From positions 47,680 through 111,679 of the forward strand of contig NZ_FNGM01000021.1 in the NCBI RefSeq assembly GCF_900102965.1: a stretch of 64,000 bases of DNA. The letters run 5' to 3'. How positions within the stretch are numbered: the stretch's first letter is position 1; each line of letters opens with the position of its first letter. This DNA comes from Paenibacillus jilunlii (GTDB taxonomy: Bacteria > Bacillota > Bacilli > Paenibacillales > Paenibacillaceae). The notes under the pieces were generated by a model, which was not told where the DNA came from, ran no database searches, and was given only the letters and a program-made list of their open reading frames with translations. Shown piece after piece: positions 8,289 to 17,043 of this stretch. Position numbers and translations under genes: made by a program.

Positions 8289-9620
8289 ATGATGCGGGGG
8301 TTAGTAAGTAAGGTAAGCCGGTTGTGCGCAGGTCTCATGTTGATAGGTGTTGTATCATATGTGGAGGGACAGCAGGCGCTGGCCTTGCCTATCCAGGAAG
8401 AGCTGATTGCAGCTGTGGCTCCGGACGTTAGTTCATCCATGGCGGTGCTGGGCAGCCCGTTCAAGAAAGCGCCTTATGCGCGCAACGTCTGGGATATGCA
8501 GCTTTTTGACGGGAAAATCTATCTGGGTCACGGCAACAGCAGCAATGAAACACCTTCGCCCAATGCTGGACCAGTCCCGATCTATTACTGGGACCTTGCC
8601 CAAAACAAGTTTTCAGTTCAGGATGTTACGTATACCAACCCGTCCACGGGCAGGGTGACCACTAATGTCTATGTCATGGACGAGCAGATCGACAACTTCA
8701 AGGTGCTGAATGGAGAGCTGTACATCCCCGGGAATGACTCCAGAGTGCCTGGTTGGGCTTATGGGAATTTTTATCGCCTGAACGGGGATCACTGGGACCA
8801 ATACATGAACATTCCCGGCGGCATCCATGTATATGATATGGCCTACTATAAAGGCAAGCTGTACGCTGCACTCGGGGCTATTGAAGGCCCCCTGATCTAT
8901 GTATCCTCTAACAGAGGCAATAGCTGGACCCGATTGGATTCCGTCTCCCAATTCGGTATTATGCGTGCCTACAATCTGTTCGAGCTGGGCGATGCGCTCT
9001 ATGCTTCTTCAGCCACGGCGGGGAAGACACAGGGGGTTGCGAATGAAAAAGGCTACATGATATCCATTAAGCAGAATAGCAGTCAGACCTCCAAGCTGAC
9101 CTTTACCAGCAGCCAGTTGTTCCCCGGACTTAGTTTTGTCACCAAACCCGGTGAAGTGAACGTTCCCGGTGTCAGCGGGCAGCCGTGGCTGAAGCTCCTC
9201 CGCACGACGCCGGTTAACGACCGGCTGCTCTATATTCCAGGCGTTATCTATAATGACCATCAATCCATTCCGCAAGGCCTGTTCTCGGCCGGGGCCAATT
9301 TCCAGAATGTGCGCAAGGAGCAGCTGCCTAACCCTGCTGTAGTGCCTATTGACATTCTGGAGCGCGGCGAGACGGTATATGTGCTCGGTTATATCAAAGA
9401 AGCCCCGGGCCATTATACGAATTACGTCTACCGCAAAAGCACCGGCAGCTTCGGAGCCAGCGGGGAGGGCTGGCGTGAGGTTTTCCACTTCGGCCGGGAT
9501 ACGTTCGCCCGTTCTTTCGAGGAACAGAACGGTGACTTTTATTTTGGACTTGGCAGCTACGCGGACGTGGTCCCGGCGTCAACCGGCACGATCCTGAAGC
9601 TGAGCGCAGGAGCTTATTGA
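8289..9620 (+). CDS. Exported protein, probable beta-propeller-like repeats, function unknown
   Basis: This 443-residue protein has an N-terminal signal peptide (basic start, hydrophobic core at about residues 10-25, likely cleavage after QQALA). The mature part repeats short motifs such as DMQLFDGKIYLG, NFKVLNGELYIPG, DMAYYKGKLYAA and LFELGDALYASS at intervals of about 40-60 residues. That spacing is typical of blades in secreted beta-propellers. No catalytic motif was recognised. GGAGG lies just before tandem ATG codons at 8289 and 8292. It stands alone, with a terminator about 50 bases downstream. Confidence 0.75.
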   Translation: MMRGLVSKVSRLCAGLMLIGVVSYVEGQQALALPIQEELIAAVAPDVSSSMAVLGSPFKKAPYARNVWDMQLFDGKIYLGHGNSSNETPSPNAGPVPIYYWDLAQNKFSVQDVTYTNPSTGRVTTNVYVMDEQIDNFKVLNGELYIPGNDSRVPGWAYGNFYRLNGDHWDQYMNIPGGIHVYDMAYYKGKLYAALGAIEGPLIYVSSNRGNSWTRLDSVSQFGIMRAYNLFELGDALYASSATAGKTQGVANEKGYMISIKQNSSQTSKLTFTSSQLFPGLSFVTKPGEVNVPGVSGQPWLKLLRTTPVNDRLLYIPGVIYNDHQSIPQGLFSAGANFQNVRKEQLPNPAVVPIDILERGETVYVLGYIKEAPGHYTNYVYRKSTGSFGASGEGWREVFHFGRDTFARSFEEQNGDFYFGLGSYADVVPASTGTILKLSAGAY

Positions 9621-9670
9621 ACGTTATACCGGCAAACGGGATATAGATACTGAGAATAATGAAGACCCGA

Positions 9671-9697
9671 GTCCTCCGCTTATTGGAGGGCTTTTCT
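9671..9697 (+). terminator. Terminator after the exported protein gene
   Basis: GTCCTCC and GGAGGGC form a stem around a seven-base loop and are followed by TTTTCT, about 50 bases past the stop codon of the exported protein gene. Confidence 0.75.
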
Positions 9698-9911
9698 AAT
9701 TTCCATAATCATCCAACCTCTTCCGGTAAAAGGAGTGTTGTATTTCCTTGAAGATTCCCGTACAATTTTGTGGAGTAATTCTGCATTGCGTTAATGTATG
9801 TCACAGCAGCCGGATATACTCACATATTATGATAGGTGTACGTAACGAAGGCGGGGGCGTTCTTCCTACATCATTACGGGCTGCAAGGAACACATACGAA
9901 GGGGAGCGTTC
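9698..9911 (+). promoter_or_regulatory. Leader region of the amino-acid permease gene
   Basis: This 214-base stretch separates the terminator from the permease start codon. It contains GGGGAG just before the TTG start. No riboswitch, T-box (no TGGNACCGCG motif) or convincing promoter pair was recognised. It probably holds the permease promoter. Confidence 0.4.
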
Positions 9912-11276
9912 TTGTTGGAAGCAAAGCAATTGAACAGAGGACTTAAGACAAGGCATATTGAGCTGATCGCACTCGGGGGGACTATTGGTGTAGGCCTCTT
10001 CATGGGATCGGCAAGCACGATCAAATGGGCAGGGCCTTCAGTGCTGCTGGCTTATTTGCTGGCGGGAATCATCATGTTTTTTGTTATGCGCATTATGGGG
10101 GAAATGCTGGTGCTGGAACCGGTGACCGGTTCTTTCGCTACGTTTGCTCACAAGTATATTCATCCGCTTGCGGGCTTCGTGACCGCATGGAGTTACTGGT
10201 TCCTGTGGGTTACGGTAGGCATGGCGGAAGTTACGGCAATCGGGATCTATGTGGGCTACTGGTTCCCGGGGATTCCGCAATGGCTGCCGGCATTGGCAGG
10301 TGTAGGGATTATCGCGGCGGCGAATCTGGCGGCGGTGAAGTTCTATGGGGAATTTGAATTCTGGTTCGCCATGATCAAGGTGGTGGCCATTGCGGTAATG
10401 CTCGTGCTGGGCACGGGGATGATCTTTTTCGGTCTGGGCAATGGGGGGCATCCCATAGGCCTTTCCAACCTATACAGCCACGGTGGTTTTTTTGCCGGGG
10501 GCTTGAAGGGTTTTCTGTTTGCGCTCTGCATCGTCACGGCCGCCTATCAAGGAATTGAACTGGTGGGGATTACGGCCGGGGAAGCAGAGAACCCGAAACA
10601 TACGCTGCAAAAAGCGATCAAAAATATCATCTGGCGCATTCTGATTTTTTACGTGGGTGCGATCTTTGTGATTGTCACGATCTATCCTTGGGATCAGGTA
10701 GGGGAGATCGGCAGTCCTTTCGTGTTGACCTTTGCCAAGGTGGGCATTGTGGCTGCCGCGGGCATTATCAATTTTGTGGTGCTGACCGCTGCCATGTCCG
10801 GCTGCAACAGCGGAATTTACAGTGCGGGAAGAATGCTGTACACGCTGGCGAAGAACGGACAGGCCCCGAAATTTTTTGGCAAAGTCTCGAAGACCGGTGT
10901 TCCGAGGAACAGTATTATCACGACAATCGCCCTGCTGCTGCTGGGTGTGCTGTTCAACTATCTGATGCCCGACTCTAAACTGTTTCTGTACATTTACAGT
11001 GCGAGTATTCTTCCGGGAATGGTGCCATGGTTTGCACTCGCAGTCAGCCAGTTCAGATTCCGGGCAAAATGGAAAAGCGAAATGGGTACTCATCCGTTCA
11101 AGTCACTGTTCTTTCCGGTCAGCAACTATATCACGGTAATCTTTCTGTCGCTGGTGCTGGTCGGCATGTGGTTTAATCCGGATACCCGCACTTCTCTGAT
11201 TGTCGGCGCAGTCTTTATTCTCATCGTCATTGCGGGATATTATATGTCCGGGATTGGCAGAAGCCAGCAGCGTTGA
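9912..11276 (+). CDS. Amino-acid permease, APC superfamily (AAT-type)
   Basis: This 454-residue integral membrane protein has about 12 hydrophobic segments. It carries the amino-acid permease signature at the N-terminus (LKTRHIELIALGGTIGVGLFMGS) and EAENPKHTLQKAIKNIIWRI in the middle, as in AlaP/YbxG/RocE-like proteins. These carriers import amino acids by proton symport across the cytoplasmic membrane. The substrate cannot be read from the sequence. The start is a TTG at 9912 behind GGGGAG; the next codon is also TTG. It appears monocistronic. Confidence 0.92.
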   Translation: MLEAKQLNRGLKTRHIELIALGGTIGVGLFMGSASTIKWAGPSVLLAYLLAGIIMFFVMRIMGEMLVLEPVTGSFATFAHKYIHPLAGFVTAWSYWFLWVTVGMAEVTAIGIYVGYWFPGIPQWLPALAGVGIIAAANLAAVKFYGEFEFWFAMIKVVAIAVMLVLGTGMIFFGLGNGGHPIGLSNLYSHGGFFAGGLKGFLFALCIVTAAYQGIELVGITAGEAENPKHTLQKAIKNIIWRILIFYVGAIFVIVTIYPWDQVGEIGSPFVLTFAKVGIVAAAGIINFVVLTAAMSGCNSGIYSAGRMLYTLAKNGQAPKFFGKVSKTGVPRNSIITTIALLLLGVLFNYLMPDSKLFLYIYSASILPGMVPWFALAVSQFRFRAKWKSEMGTHPFKSLFFPVSNYITVIFLSLVLVGMWFNPDTRTSLIVGAVFILIVIAGYYMSGIGRSQQR

Positions 11277-11390
11277 CAGGGTATACCATGAAATACCATA
11301 ATAAATCCCGAATAACTGGTTCGCTTTATTTAGCAGCTCAATACAACCGATATTAATATGGAGCCTTAGAAAACTCCATGAAAGGAATTA

Positions 11391-12623
11391 TTGAGCTTGA
11401 AGACTACGATTAAAGCAGCCTTTTCCAGAACTCTTCCATTTATAGTGATGGCGGCAGCCTACTTTTTGTACACAAAAATCAATACAATGTCTAATCCGCA
11501 GGTAGAGGCTATAGGTTTTTCTCCGTATGCGATTTTTTTTGTAGGGGCCGTATTATCCTGGAAATTTAACCGAAGCCGGGAATTTTACATTCTGCTGATT
11601 CTTGCGATTTGTATCGCATCCATGTCCTATCTGCCGGAGATTTCAGGTACAGCCCTGCGGAGTAGTGACATTTATTCCGTTATCTGTCTGGCGATTCCGT
11701 TGAACATTGCACTGTTTTCCTTTTTTAAGGAGAGGGGCATCATCAGCTTATGGGGAAGCCTCCGGATGGCTCTGATCCTGGGGCAATGCCTGTTTCTGTT
11801 CTGGCAGGTGAAGTCGGGAGAAAGAGAATGGCTTCATCTGTTGAATAAAGAGGTGGTGCCTGTAAATCTCCACGCTATAACTCCCATACCGCAGCTGTCT
11901 GTGATTGCGTTTGTGATTACCTTTGCCATCCTGATAGTCAGGGCAACCGTATACCGGTCCTCTTCGCAGGAGATTTCATTCATAAGCGTCTTATTAGCTA
12001 TATTTTACGTGCTGCACCAGAACAATAGTCCGCTGCTGTATTCGATAATATTTGCTGCTTCAGGGATTGTTTTTATTGTTTCGATCATTCAGGATTCGTA
12101 CTCGATGGCTTTTTCCGATGAGCTGACGGGTCTGCCTTCCCGGCGGGCGCTTAAGCAGGACATGATGAAGCTGGGCTTTAACTATGCGATCGCCATGCTG
12201 GACATTGATTTTTTCAAAAAATTCAATGATACCTATGGACATGACACGGGAGATGAAGTGCTGAGGCTGGTGGCTTCCAACATTAAGGAGGTTACGGGCG
12301 GAGGGAGGGCCTTCCGCTATGGCGGAGAGGAATTTACTATTCTTTTTCCGGGCAAAAACATAAATGATGTGCTTCCCCATCTCGAAGAGCTGCGGGAGAA
12401 AATATCCAAACAGGCCTTTACCATACGCGCCAAAGGCAAATCCAAAAACAAGTCTTCAAAAAGGTCCTCCAGTGCCAGAACCTCTAAGCAAATATACATA
12501 ACCGTAAGCATCGGTGTCTCTCAAAAGAATGAGAAGTACAAAACCACAGAAAGTGTGATGAAATCGGCAGACACGGCCTTATACCGCGCGAAAAAAAAGG
12601 GCAGGAATTGTGTAAGTAAATAA
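11391..12623 (+). CDS. Membrane-anchored diguanylate cyclase (GGDEF)
   Basis: About seven hydrophobic segments fill residues 10-235, followed by a GGDEF domain (DELTGLPSRRALKQD, then RYGGEEF at about residues 309-315). The GGEEF active-site loop predicts synthesis of cyclic di-GMP from two GTP. The product-inhibition RxxD motif expected just before the loop is absent (EVTGGGRAFRYGGEEF). A strongly basic, Ser/Lys-rich insert (KGKSKNKSSKRSSSARTSKQ) interrupts the C-terminal part of the domain. The start is a TTG at 11391 behind AAAGGA. It is probably a stand-alone gene with its own terminator. Confidence 0.92.
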   Translation: MSLKTTIKAAFSRTLPFIVMAAAYFLYTKINTMSNPQVEAIGFSPYAIFFVGAVLSWKFNRSREFYILLILAICIASMSYLPEISGTALRSSDIYSVICLAIPLNIALFSFFKERGIISLWGSLRMALILGQCLFLFWQVKSGEREWLHLLNKEVVPVNLHAITPIPQLSVIAFVITFAILIVRATVYRSSSQEISFISVLLAIFYVLHQNNSPLLYSIIFAASGIVFIVSIIQDSYSMAFSDELTGLPSRRALKQDMMKLGFNYAIAMLDIDFFKKFNDTYGHDTGDEVLRLVASNIKEVTGGGRAFRYGGEEFTILFPGKNINDVLPHLEELREKISKQAFTIRAKGKSKNKSSKRSSSARTSKQIYITVSIGVSQKNEKYKTTESVMKSADTALYRAKKKGRNCVSK

Positions 12624-12700
12624 AAGGGGATGTGGCAATGGAAGACGCCCGTTATCAATTAGATTTTGGAAAGCTTTAATATTAGAAGCATATTTATTAA

Positions 12701-12750
12701 GAAGCGAACAGAAGACCGGGTGGATACCCTAGCTGTTTGCTTCTTTTTTG
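12701..12750 (+). terminator. Terminator after the diguanylate cyclase gene
   Basis: GAAGCGAACAG pairs with CTGTTTGCTTC (one wobble pair) around a 21-base loop and runs into TTTTTTG, about 80 bases beyond the GGDEF stop codon. Confidence 0.85.
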
Positions 12751-13237
12751 TGTGTGATATGAATAAATATATATACCAATAAAAATATCACATGTAATTA
12801 ACATAGTTAAATCAAACGGCTGTGATCTAAACTCTCTTTATTTTAACTTTTAATGGTATTAATGATTTGTTTCGGAAATACAATGGAATGAAAAGGAATT
12901 ATACTACATTATATAGAAATGAGACTAGGTAAAAAACGGATAAAAAAGATATTGACGTAAGAAAATTTAACATGTAATATAAACCATAATTTATATGGGA
13001 AAGCTAGCTTCCCGACATGAGTTGTTGCTGCTGGAAATTGACCTTTGGTCTATTTCAAGAGATGACGGCTTAATAGTAAAAGGATTTTTTGTGAGGTATT
13101 ATTACATACCTTGAAGGCTGTTGGACTGTTCTGTTTTGTACAAGGGAGGTTGAAAGCTTCAGCAGAGAGAGCGTAATAGAACCCGGCAGCGCTGGCGGTT
13201 CACAGAACACGAACCTAACTAAGGAGGAGTAAATCGA
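12751..13237 (+). promoter_or_regulatory. AT-rich leader of the peptide ABC operon with a sigma-A-type promoter
   Basis: The 487 bases before the peptide-binding protein gene are strongly AT-rich in their first half. A good promoter is TTGACG at 12952-12957, a 17-base spacer, and TAATAT at 12975-12980, which would give a leader of about 250 bases. The leader ends in AAGGAGG before the ATG. No T-box or other riboswitch hallmark was recognised in it. Confidence 0.65.
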
Positions 13238-14977
13238 ATGGCAAAAAAGAGAAAATGGTGGTCTGGGTTACTGGTTTTATCTCTAGTAGGGGTTCTATTC
13301 ACAGGTTGCAGTACAAATAACACCGCAACTAAATCACCTAATGCTGCAGCAGAGAGCTCTGCTCCAGCCGCAAGCGAAGCTCCCGCAGCTTCCGAACCGG
13401 CTGCAGGCGCCCCTGTTGATGGCGGCACGCTGGTTATGAGCACATTCTCCGATATCGTCAATCTTAACCCTCTTATGATCAACGATACTTCTTCCGGTGA
13501 TTTAGCAGAATTCGTATTTGCCAAACTTTACAATTTGGACCGCGAAGGAAATGTTAAGGCAGAACCTTGGTCTCTGGCAGCGGATGTGCCGGAAATCTCT
13601 GCTGATGGATTGACTTATACTGTGAAGCTGAAAGACGGCATCAAATGGAGCGATGGCCAGCCGGTCACTGCAGACGATGTGGTATTTACGGTTGATATGG
13701 CGAAGAATCCGGAAACCGGATCGCCGCTTACAAGTCTATTCGACAAGGTAAAGACCGTTGAGAAAGTCGATGACAAGACAGTGAAGTTCACAATGAAGCA
13801 AGTGTACGCGCCATTCTTGTACTCCTTGGTTCAAGCCGTTGTACCAGCCCATGTTCTGAAGGATGTTAAGCCGAAAGAAATGCAAACTAATGCATATGGT
13901 ACCGACCCGGCTAAAACCGTTACGAACGGACCGTGGAAATGGACCTCCTGGAAACAGGGCGACAGCCATACCCTTGATGCTGATCCAAACTATTGGGGCG
14001 AAGTTAAACCTCACATTGCACAACTGGTTTATAAAATCTACGCTGACCAGAATACCGAGGTTCAAGCTCTCCTGAAGGGTGACACGGACCATATCAGTGC
14101 GATTCCGGTTACACAGGTTGAGGCAGTCAAAGCAAACAACTCGATTAATATCATCCAAAAGCCGGGCGCCCAGTATGAATATGTAATGTTCAACTTCGAT
14201 TCCAAGAACTTCAAAGATAATTACGGTCTGTTTGCGGGACAGAAGACCAGACAGGCCATTGCACATGCACTGAACCGTCAAGGTATGGTTGATAACATTC
14301 TGAAGGGTGTCGGCGCGCTGATGAACGCACCGTTCCTGCCGGACACTTGGGCTGATCCGGGCGATGCAGCCGTTAACTACGATTACAATGCAGAAACAGC
14401 CAAGAAGCTGCTGGCGGAAGACGGATGGGTTGCCGGCAAGGATGGCATCCTGACCAAAGACGGACACCGGTTCTCCTTCGAACTGCAATATAATGCGGGC
14501 AACAGCCGCCGCGAGCAGGTTGCTGCAGTCATTCAGCAGAACCTGAAGGAAGTCGGCATTGAAGTTACACCGAAGGCCATTGACTTTGCGGCCTGGATTG
14601 ACCAGAACGTAACACCGGGTAAATTCCAAGCCCTGCTGTTAGCATGGTCCCTGAACACTCCTGACCCCGATTCAGAGAGCGTCTTCTCCTCGAAGTACTT
14701 CCCGCCTGCCGGACAGAACAGCGGCTGGTATAAGAATGAGAAGCTGGATCAGCTGTGGGTAGACGGATATTCTACGGTTGACCAGGCCAAGCGCAAAGAA
14801 ATTTATAAAGAAGTAGGTAAAGAAATCTCTACCGACCTGCCTTACGTGTTCCTGTATCAATATGGGCAAGCCATTGGTACGGGGCCTAGAGTTCACTGGG
14901 CAGAGGAAGATGCTCCTGAACCTTCACTGGGATATGGACAGTACTTCCATGCGATCAAATGGTGGGTAACCGACTAA
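13238..14977 (+). CDS. Peptide ABC transporter substrate-binding lipoprotein (SBP family 5)
   Basis: This 579-residue OppA/DppA-type protein has a lipoprotein signal peptide ending in the lipobox LFTGC (Cys24). An Ala/Ser/Pro-rich linker (residues 30-62) tethers the binding domain to the membrane outer face. Family motifs include LKDGIKWSDGQPVTADDVVFT and LLAEDGW. It should capture oligo- or dipeptides for the downstream permeases and ATPases. The gene is first in a five-gene set and has a strong AAGGAGG site. A long nested inverted repeat follows it, suggesting that its message is made in excess over the rest. Confidence 0.94.
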   Translation: MAKKRKWWSGLLVLSLVGVLFTGCSTNNTATKSPNAAAESSAPAASEAPAASEPAAGAPVDGGTLVMSTFSDIVNLNPLMINDTSSGDLAEFVFAKLYNLDREGNVKAEPWSLAADVPEISADGLTYTVKLKDGIKWSDGQPVTADDVVFTVDMAKNPETGSPLTSLFDKVKTVEKVDDKTVKFTMKQVYAPFLYSLVQAVVPAHVLKDVKPKEMQTNAYGTDPAKTVTNGPWKWTSWKQGDSHTLDADPNYWGEVKPHIAQLVYKIYADQNTEVQALLKGDTDHISAIPVTQVEAVKANNSINIIQKPGAQYEYVMFNFDSKNFKDNYGLFAGQKTRQAIAHALNRQGMVDNILKGVGALMNAPFLPDTWADPGDAAVNYDYNAETAKKLLAEDGWVAGKDGILTKDGHRFSFELQYNAGNSRREQVAAVIQQNLKEVGIEVTPKAIDFAAWIDQNVTPGKFQALLLAWSLNTPDPDSESVFSSKYFPPAGQNSGWYKNEKLDQLWVDGYSTVDQAKRKEIYKEVGKEISTDLPYVFLYQYGQAIGTGPRVHWAEEDAPEPSLGYGQYFHAIKWWVTD

Positions 14978-14999
14978 ATGAACAGACACAGGAAATAGA

Positions 15000-15062
15000 A
15001 TCGCGGGGGAGGAAAGAGAATTCTCTTTCCTCTTCTCCTTTTGTCTTGAAGAGGCCCGCGAT
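15000..15062 (+). promoter_or_regulatory. Nested inverted repeats between binding protein and permease genes
   Basis: An outer pair (ATCGCGGG at 15000-15007 with CCCGCGAT at 15055-15062) encloses a perfect 22-base palindrome at 15010-15031 built on GGAAAGAGAA. There is no clean T-run after the outer stem. A role as an mRNA stabiliser or partial terminator giving excess binding protein is likely, but inferred. Confidence 0.65.
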
Positions 15063-15094
15063 CCTATGCCTTACCATCTCTAGGAGGACATTAG

Positions 15095-16066
15095 ATGACT
15101 GAATATCTGATCCGTCGCGTACTGCAATCGGTGCTGGTGATCTTTTTGATTACTATACTTACCTTTCTTCTAATTCATGCGGCCCCCGGAGGGCCGACCC
15201 AGATGATGCTGTCTCCGGGACTTTCACCGGAAGTCTTCAAGCAGCAAGCGCATAATCTCGGCCTGGACCAGCCTGTCCCTGTACAGTATGTGCGCTGGAT
15301 TAGCGGCTTGCTGCAGGGAGACCTGGGTTATACTTTTAAAAATCATCTGCCGGTTGCAGATTTGCTATGGCCCCGTATCGGCAATACCTTCATTCTCATG
15401 GGGGCAGCCTGGCTGTTATCTCTACTCATTGCGATTCCCTGGGGAATCTATAACAGCACCAAAGTATATGGGTTGTCCGATCAGTCGGCCTCCTTCATCT
15501 CTTATCTCGGTTTTGCGATGCCAACGTTCTGGTTCGGAATACTGCTGCAGCAGTGGTTTTCCCTGAAGCTGAACTGGTTTCCTCTGTCCGATATGCATAC
15601 AAGAGGCAAAGAAGGGGATATCGGCGACTTGTTCATGCACCTTGTGCTGCCGGTAACGGTGCTGTCACTAGGATTTCTGGCTTCCTACATGAAGTATGCG
15701 CGGGCAAGCATGCTGGAAGTGCTGGACCAGGATTATATCCGTACTGCACGCGCCAAGGGTGTCAAAGAACGGAAGGTCGTTTTCCATCATGCGCTGCGCA
15801 ATGCGCTTATTCCTATCATCACCATTCTGGGCCTGGATCTTCCTATATTGGTGGCAGGGGCCGCCTTGACAGAGAGTGTGTTCAACTGGCCGGGCATGGG
15901 ACGCTGGTTCGTGCAAATGGCGACCGAGCGCGAATATTCAGTTCTCATGGCTATAACGATCGTAACGGCGGTTATGGTTGTGCTGGGCAATCTGCTCGCA
16001 GATATTTTGTATGCGATAGTAGATCCCCGCGTCAAGCTCGGCAAGCAAGGAGGGAAAGCAGCATGA
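15095..16066 (+). CDS. Peptide ABC transporter permease, DppB/OppB type
   Basis: This 323-residue inner-membrane permease has six predicted transmembrane segments. Its N-terminus is typical of DppB/OppB (MTEYLIRRVLQSVLVIFLITILTF in two overlapping pieces of the usual pattern). The cytoplasmic EAA loop reads YIRTARAKGVKERKVVFHHALRNALIP. TAGGAGG precedes the ATG. It pairs with the next permease, whose start overlaps its stop by four bases (ATGA). Confidence 0.94.
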   Translation: MTEYLIRRVLQSVLVIFLITILTFLLIHAAPGGPTQMMLSPGLSPEVFKQQAHNLGLDQPVPVQYVRWISGLLQGDLGYTFKNHLPVADLLWPRIGNTFILMGAAWLLSLLIAIPWGIYNSTKVYGLSDQSASFISYLGFAMPTFWFGILLQQWFSLKLNWFPLSDMHTRGKEGDIGDLFMHLVLPVTVLSLGFLASYMKYARASMLEVLDQDYIRTARAKGVKERKVVFHHALRNALIPIITILGLDLPILVAGAALTESVFNWPGMGRWFVQMATEREYSVLMAITIVTAVMVVLGNLLADILYAIVDPRVKLGKQGGKAA

Positions 16067-17043
16067 GTACTAACCCTTCACAATTGCCCGCGGATGCCTT
16101 GCCTTCAATGGAAACGAAAAAAGCGGCTGAATTAAAAAAACCTCCGGGCCCCTGGGCCATCTTGTGGAAAAAGTTCTCGCACAACCCATACGCGATGAGC
16201 GGACTTGTCGTGCTGCTTTTTTTCATAGTGATTGCTGCACTCGCTCCCGTCCTCACTAAATATAAGCCGGAAGCCATTGATTTGATGTTTGCCAACCTGA
16301 AGCCCGGAGTGGACGGGCATCTGCTGGGAACAGACGAGCTGGGCCGTGACATCCTGACCAGACTGCTGTACAGTGCGAGAATCTCCCTGATGATCGGGTT
16401 TTCAGTAGCCTTTGCTTCAGTAGCCATCGGTTCGATTATCGGGGCGATTTCAGGTTATTTTGGCGGCTGGGTGGATACCATCTTCATGCGTATTGTGGAC
16501 GTGATGAACTCTGTTCCTACGCTGTTCCTGAATATACTCGTGCTGGCGATATTCGGCTCCAGGATGGAGTATATGATCATGATTCTGGCTTTGACCAGTT
16601 GGATGAGCATTGCCCGGCTGGTGCGGGGGAACTTCCTGCAGCTTAGGGAAATGCAGTATGTCGAGGCGGCCAAAGCGATCGGGGTATCGAGCTGGGGGAT
16701 TATTTTCCGGCATCTGCTCCGGAATGCAAGCTTCCCGATTATTGTGAATGCGACTCTGATGGTCGGCGGTGCGATTCTAAGTGAATCGGCATTGTCCTAT
16801 CTGGGTCTGGGTATCCAGGCTCCGGCCACAAGCTGGGGACTGATGCTCAGCAACGCACAGGAATTCATGCTGATAGATCCGCTGCAGGCCGTATATCCGG
16901 GTCTGTGCATCCTGCTGGTGGTGCTGGCGGTTAACTTTATCGGCGATGGCATCCGGGATGGACTGGATCCCAGACAGCAATTGACCAAATCCCGGAGGAG
17001 GCTGGACAAATGGCGGAAAAATTACTCGAAATCCGGAAACTGA
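16063..17043 (+). CDS. Peptide ABC transporter permease, DppC/OppC type
   Basis: This 326-residue second permease has a cytoplasmic N-terminal tail rich in Lys/Pro, a first membrane span near residues 45-65, and the DppC motif LLGTDELGRDILTRLLYSAR. The EAA loop reads YVEAAKAIGVSSWGIIFRHLLRN. The frame is open far upstream, but the ATG at 16063 overlaps the previous stop (ATGA) and has AAGGAGG before it, so this start is chosen. The following ATPase gene starts 34 bases before its stop codon. Confidence 0.94.
   Translation: MSTNPSQLPADALPSMETKKAAELKKPPGPWAILWKKFSHNPYAMSGLVVLLFFIVIAALAPVLTKYKPEAIDLMFANLKPGVDGHLLGTDELGRDILTRLLYSARISLMIGFSVAFASVAIGSIIGAISGYFGGWVDTIFMRIVDVMNSVPTLFLNILVLAIFGSRMEYMIMILALTSWMSIARLVRGNFLQLREMQYVEAAKAIGVSSWGIIFRHLLRNASFPIIVNATLMVGGAILSESALSYLGLGIQAPATSWGLMLSNAQEFMLIDPLQAVYPGLCILLVVLAVNFIGDGIRDGLDPRQQLTKSRRRLDKWRKNYSKSGN

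Noticed and set aside
12639..12680. 13-codon reading frame after the diguanylate cyclase gene
   Set aside because: GGGG is at a possible distance, but the frame has no similarity or context that supports a peptide.
12981..13237. T-box or other riboswitch in the peptide importer leader
   Set aside because: No TGGNACCGCG T-box sequence or other known riboswitch core could be found.
15553..16062. Extended N-terminus of the second peptide permease
   Set aside because: The frame is open through the first permease gene, but the coupled ATG at 16063 with AAGGAGG gives the normal protein.
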